Shown piece after piece: positions 44,880-48,164 of a stretch of 48,164 bases of DNA. The DNA lies in NCBI GenBank assembly GCA_017442645.1, contig JAFRZH010000001.1, positions 1 through 48,164 on the forward strand, written 5' to 3'. Position numbers and translations under genes: made by a program. Origin of the DNA: a bacterium (lineage in GTDB: Bacteria; Patescibacteria; JAEDAM01; Absconditabacterales; Absconditicoccaceae). Positions within the stretch are counted from its first letter, which is position 1. Each line of letters starts with the position of its first letter. Under the pieces are notes generated by a model that was not told the DNA's origin, ran no database searches, and was given only the letters and a program-made list of their open reading frames with translations.

Positions 44880-44904
44880 TATTGATATATAAGAGAGATA
44901 AAAA

Positions 44905-44942
44905 AACAATAAACGGTGAACTAAAAACAATTCACCGTTATT
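44905..44942 (-). terminator. Terminator between the paralogous genes
   Basis: AACGGTGAA (44912-44920) and TTCACCGTT (44931-44939) form a 9-bp stem with a 10-base loop; on the minus strand it is followed by a T-rich tract. It ends transcripts from the M23-like frame. Confidence 0.75.
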
Positions 44943-44967
44943 CTAGAATAATACAGTAAAAAATCAA

Positions 44968-45294
44968 TTACTTATCCGATGCAGTCAAAAAATGTTTAAT
45001 CGACTGTCTTTGAGAAGAATTTGGATGTAACCAAACATTTAAATGTAAGTGAGGACTATTAGCACCAGAATCACCAACACGACCAATGATAGTTTTCCCA
45101 GCAACAACTCTATCATCTTTTTTAACCCAGCATTCATCTAAATGACCTAAATACACTCGTAACTCATGAGTCCCTAAAAATTGTTTAATGATTAATAAAC
45201 CCTTCTTTTTCAGAATAGATTGTAGTATATCGACAAACTTTCATTGTACATTTATCTTATAATATTTCGATAGACAACAGGAGATCGGGGTCAT
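44968..45294 (-). CDS. M23 peptidase-like C-terminal fragment
   Basis: A 108-residue frame (ATG 45294 to TAA) with the second half of an M23/LytM domain: GKFVDIL, KKKGLLIIKQFLGTHELRVY, LGHLDECWVKKDDRVVAGKT, then IIGRVGDSG and SPHLHLNVWLHP, in which HLH carries a zinc ligand. The first ligand motif (HxGxD) is missing from this frame. The 5' end overlaps the preceding gene by 43 bases in another frame, and that gene ends in GPRSPVVYR, which resembles the GTPVYA strand just upstream in M23 domains. A frameshift, natural or from sequencing, may have split one peptidase gene. Alone it is unlikely to be an active peptidase. Confidence 0.6.
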
Positions 45295-45830
45295 CGTGGT
45301 TCACTCTCAAATCATTGACCATCATATTTCACATGAAAGACATGTTCTTTCCCATCATTAATATATGATTCGATATCAAGATATTCTCCATCATATTGAG
45401 AAAATTGTTTTTCAGTTTTAAATCGTAAAAGATTTTCTACTCTTTTTTGATTATCAGAAATCAAATAATGTCCAACTTTCACTCACAGACGAAAGGATTC
45501 ATTTTCACAATTCGATGGAACAATAGTTAAAATTTCTTGAATTTCATTATCCTCCATATCTCCCAAAGGATCTGGTCGAAAAGTTTCTTTGGATATTTCC
45601 AATGTTCATGTTACATAAAAATTTCCTAATGTAGAAGGACAAGATCAAAATGAATATTTTTTACAATCAAAATAGAGAGGATTTTCTGAAGTTTCAATTA
45701 AATCTTGCTCTCAACAGTAACGAATGTTCACAAAAAAGGAAGATGCTTCTAATTTTTGAAACTCATCAAAAAAATCTATTGTTCATCACATCCATAGTAA
45801 AAATATGATATATATTATAAATTTGCTCAT
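45252..45830 (-). CDS. Exported protein, paralog of 44250-44879
   Basis: A 192-residue frame with a signal helix (MSKFIIYIIFLLWMGGTIDF, two Gly as TGA) and a Cys-containing extracytoplasmic body. It is similar to the downstream gene in the strand order described there. It follows the small lipoprotein by 14 bases and overlaps the M23-like frame at its end, so it is translated in one transcript with both. No known domain recognised, apart from a C-terminal GPRSPVVYR that may belong to an M23 domain (see 44968-45294). Confidence 0.65.
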
Positions 45831-45844
45831 TTGTATAATATTAA

Positions 45845-46129
45845 TTAAAAGAAGGTGGCGGTAAAAACAACATAGATTTTCTGCACTGTGGTAGGTTGAT
45901 TACTTGCCAAAAACTTAAAACGAGTAAGATTAGGTAATCCATGTGTCGGTTCTTCGAACGGTTGATCTCCAAGTATCTCAATACCATAATAAGATTGAAT
46001 CCCTGCTTTTGCAAGTGATATATGAGGACTCAAAGTGCCAACATTGAACATTTCGGCTAAATCTTGATCTTTACTGCATGAGGCAAATATACATACTATT
46101 GCCATCATAAAAATTACTTTTATTTTCAC
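45845..46129 (-). CDS. Small lipoprotein
   Basis: A 94-residue protein with lipobox IFASC (Cys18) after a hydrophobic signal (VIFMMAIVCIFASC). It contains no TGA codon although it has several glycines, and uses AUA for many isoleucines, unlike most neighbours. The C-terminus ends VVFTATFF. The gene is too short to judge statistically; transfer from a host with the standard code is possible. It is the first gene of the operon running to 44968. Confidence 0.6.
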   Translation of the reverse strand: MKIKVIFMMAIVCIFASCSKDQDLAEMFNVGTLSPHISLAKAGIQSYYGIEILGDQPFEEPTHGLPNLTRFKFLASNQPTTVQKIYVVFTATFF

Positions 46130-46351
46130 TTTTATTTATGTTTTTAATTTTCATTCCGAAGTTATTATTTGATGGTCTCGGAAATTTACCATCTCTTGAT
46201 TCGTTTATGCTCCTTTCATAACTTCCTTCAAGAATATTCTTTTATTTTTGAATATGGTACATAGTATAGAAATGCATATATATATCAAGAGATTTTTATC
46301 AGTTCTTAACTAATATTATTCATTTTATTTTCTCTTATTATGTTAACATGC

Positions 46352-46379
46352 TTGAAAACACTTTTGATTTGATTATATC
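46352..46379 (+). promoter_or_regulatory. Possible promoter of the lipoprotein at 46410
   Basis: TTGAAA (46352-46357), a 16-base spacer and TATATC (46374-46379). The intergenic stretch 46130-46409 holds nothing else that I can recognise. Confidence 0.4.
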
Positions 46380-46409
46380 CATAATAGTTTTATTTTTTTG
46401 TTAGTACTT

Positions 46410-47051
46410 ATGAAAACATCATTTTGATTCAGATTTTTAGTCTTTTTTTCTTTGGTTACTTGTGGAATGCTTTCATGATGTGCTTTTACGGAAATCAATG
46501 AAAATCATCAGATTAATTTTTATGAAATTGTTGGAGTTTGACCAGAAGTAAGCGGATATCCTATCGAAGAAGGGACACTTGCAGTACATCAAAGTTATGA
46601 AGATCATGCCGATCATCTTTTTTTCGCTTCTGGGACTTGGGAACAATATTTACCAGATTTAGATTCCACTCCTTGAAATATTATTGCTTTTGAATGAGAA
46701 CTTGAGGGCCTTGATGCAGGAGCAGGAAATCATTATTATCAAGTCAAAAGTATTAAAAGTCTGAAAGTCCATGAATATGTCAGTGAAACGAAAGTTCGTG
46801 AGCTTATCGATCGTTATAATTACTGTGAAGTTGATGATGATTGTATGGTTATGTATGGAACTTGTCCCTTCGGATGTCATCAATTCATCAATAAACAGTA
46901 CGAGAAAACGGTAGAAAATCTCTTTGATGTTTATACTCGTCATACGAAAGAACACTGTGACTATAAGTGTATGGCATTACCTGAAAAAGTCGTTTGTAAA
47001 GATTATCGTTGTAAAGCCGGAGAAGACAGTAAAGCTATACACGATAAATAA
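46410..47051 (+). CDS. Cys-rich lipoprotein
   Basis: A 213-residue frame ending in TAA. The signal (FRFLVFFSLVTCGMLSGC) has lipobox LSGC with a TGA-coded Gly, and the lipidated Cys is residue 26. The mature part has a beta-rich domain (about 40-125) followed by a Cys-containing region with CEVDDDCMVMYGTCPFGC, HCDYKCMA and VCKDYRCKAG, probably disulphide-bonded. Similar CxxDxxCxxxxxxC patterns occur in small secreted Cys-rich domains, but I cannot name it. Confidence 0.75.
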
Positions 47052-47076
47052 AAAACTGAATATTATTCAGTTTTTT
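47050..47076. terminator. Bidirectional terminator shared by convergent genes
   Basis: A perfect 12-bp stem, AAAAAACTGAAT / ATTCAGTTTTTT, with a 3-base loop. It contains the last base pairs of the plus-strand stop and the TAA of the minus-strand gene (47063-47065). Confidence 0.9.
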
Positions 47077-48164
47077 CTTGCTTTTGTTCATTTTTTCCCT
47101 TTTTCTTATCAGATTTCTTTGTAATTCGTTGTTGCGTCTTCTCATCCCAAATAAGAGTTTTATCATCAATATTCTTTTGTGAAGATTGAGATTTTGGAAT
47201 CTCACGAACAGGACATTCTTGATTAAAATTATTTTTTAACTTGACTATCGTTTCCAAGACAATAGAAGAAACACATCATAACGCCAATGCTACAGGGAGA
47301 AGACATTTCAGAATTCGTTTCTTTTGTTCTGACATTACATGAGCACTTCTAGTAATCTTCTTTCCTTTTAATTTGCTAAGTTTTTTACAAAGCGTTGCTT
47401 TCCAATAGATACGTATAAAAAATTCTTTAAAGTCATCTTCATTTGAATAACTATCACTACTTATTTCATCTAATACTTTTATGATATTTTTTTCTGTAGG
47501 TTTAGACCACAATAAATTCATAAAATTTCCATATTTTCTAATATCTTCAGTTTTCATATGAGTTAGAGTTTTTTTCTTATCATCATCAGTTTTAAAAAGA
47601 GTTTTTTGATCCAATAACCTAAACATTTCTTCAGGAGTTTGAGTAACAGGATTTAATTTTCTTAAAATTTCTTGGTCACTATATAATAAATTGTCTCGAA
47701 CAATTGATTCTTGCTGACATAACTTTTTCAAAATTTCAATATCCTTTGTTACAGATCTTTCCAAAAAACTAGCAAACCTCAATTCTTCCTTAACAATAGT
47801 ATGTGCAATATTCCAAGATGCCCAGGGAAGATTATCCTTAAAACTAAATTCATCTTGAATTTGTTGTTCATCAGCAAAATCACAGTGATATAAAAGCTGT
47901 TCAAATACTTGATCTATTACTCACATAACTTCCGTTTTATGCTCTGAGAGATAAGAGACTCAAGAGTTTCTATAGACTCTAGCTGTAATCACCTCATCTA
48001 CATAGTCATAACCTAAGTTTTCGGGGGGAAAAGATCTTATACTATCTAAATCTAAGTTCTTTTTGACCCCAGCAACTATTTCTTCTTTCAGTTCTTCAAT
48101 AAATTCATGATGTTGAATAAAATCATTTAACAGTTCATGTGAGTGAGTGAGTGAGTGAGTGAGT
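47063..48164 (-). CDS. Hypothetical protein with internal membrane helix, 5' end outside window
   Basis: The frame (TAA at 47063-47065) crosses TGA codons at several points and stays open to the right edge, giving 367 codons in view. The N-terminal visible part is soluble and helical (KEEIVAGVKKNLDL, DYVDEVITARVYRN, FEQLLYHCDFADEQ), the middle is charged, and a hydrophobic segment (ILKCLLPVALALGCVSSIVL, its Gly TGA) is followed by a basic Lys/Gln-rich tail. The first visible codons are the GAGT tetranucleotide repeat read as THSL repeats. No family recognised. Confidence 0.65.
48139..48164. repeat. GAGT tetranucleotide repeat at the window edge
   Basis: About six and a half GAGT units reach the last base of the window. 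They lie inside the partial minus-strand frame; the sequence stops within the repeat, so its true length is unknown. Confidence 0.85.

Noticed and set aside
1..48164. TGA-broken genes as massive pseudogenisation
   Set aside because: Breaks occur only at TGA, at conserved Gly positions, with no matching rise in frameshifts or TAA/TAG. UGA as Trp (code 4) is rejected because the conserved residue is Gly, not Trp.
1..48164. tRNA or rRNA genes, insertion sequences, prophage or integrase
   Set aside because: I found only the tRNA-like part of tmRNA and no clear tRNA cloverleaf, rRNA core sequence, transposase or integrase motif. A covariance search could still find a tRNA missed by eye.

Overview
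The window most likely comes from a Patescibacteria/CPR bacterium of the Absconditabacteria (SR1) or Gracilibacteria (BD1-5) type, in which UGA is read as glycine (genetic code 25). Read with the standard code, most genes break at TGA. Read with TGA = Gly they become long, intact genes ending in TAA or TAG, and the TGA codons fall on glycines that are conserved in known families: Walker A loops of an ABC transporter, adenylate kinase and a AAA+ ATPase, the malic enzyme dinucleotide fold, the EF-P loop, the PMM/PGM GGExSGH loop, the MiaB third-Cys region and several lipoboxes. All CDS coordinates here are joined across TGA. The DNA is strongly AT-rich and densely packed, and many terminators are short hairpins shared by neighbouring genes.

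Layout. 1-1024: a pilin-like gene running off the left edge and a divergent membrane protein. 1118-1744: a conserved-looking hypothetical protein. 1847-2237 (minus): tmRNA whose tag frame itself contains UGA. 2292-7766 (minus): a probable five-gene operon of Rel (p)ppGpp enzyme, zinc-ribbon membrane protein, PilX-like protein, solute-binding-like protein and a small coiled coil. 7908-8579: a promoter, a decayed reading frame and a strong terminator. 8605-10401 (minus): ABC exporter. 10586-19591 (minus): a 2457-residue Cys-rich secreted protein followed by a DUF2461 protein and an exported protein. 19741-20965: GNAT acetyltransferase and divergent EF-P. 21178-23972: a hypothetical protein converging on a four-gene operon that includes a separate C-terminal half of alanyl-tRNA synthetase. 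24139-27795: a 1218-residue lipoprotein. 27951-32059: rubrerythrin, malic enzyme and SecD. 32134-34823 (minus): adenylate kinase, a small membrane protein and MiaB. 34970-36417: a membrane-anchored EEP-family protein and a YbaB/EbfC protein. 36460-42501 (minus): a transglutaminase-VWA protein and a giant MoxR-like AAA+ protein, a probable functional pair. 42680-44101: a phosphohexomutase. 44118-46129 (minus): two paralogous exported proteins, an M23-like fragment and a small lipoprotein. 46410-48164: a lipoprotein and a convergent partial gene whose 5' end runs into a GAGT tetranucleotide repeat at the window edge.

How it fits together. Housekeeping functions (Rel, EF-P, SecD, Adk, MiaB, tmRNA, EbfC) are interleaved with a large investment in the cell surface: pilus-like proteins, several lipoproteins, a giant Cys-rich repeat protein and a TGase/VWA/AAA+ module. 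This suits a small, host-attached cell, although host attachment is inferred from the lineage and not shown by the sequence. The most unusual items are the UGA-containing tmRNA tag, the P-loop in which all four glycines are UGA, the AAA+ protein with a degenerate Walker B, the split AlaRS C-half and the giant repeat protein.
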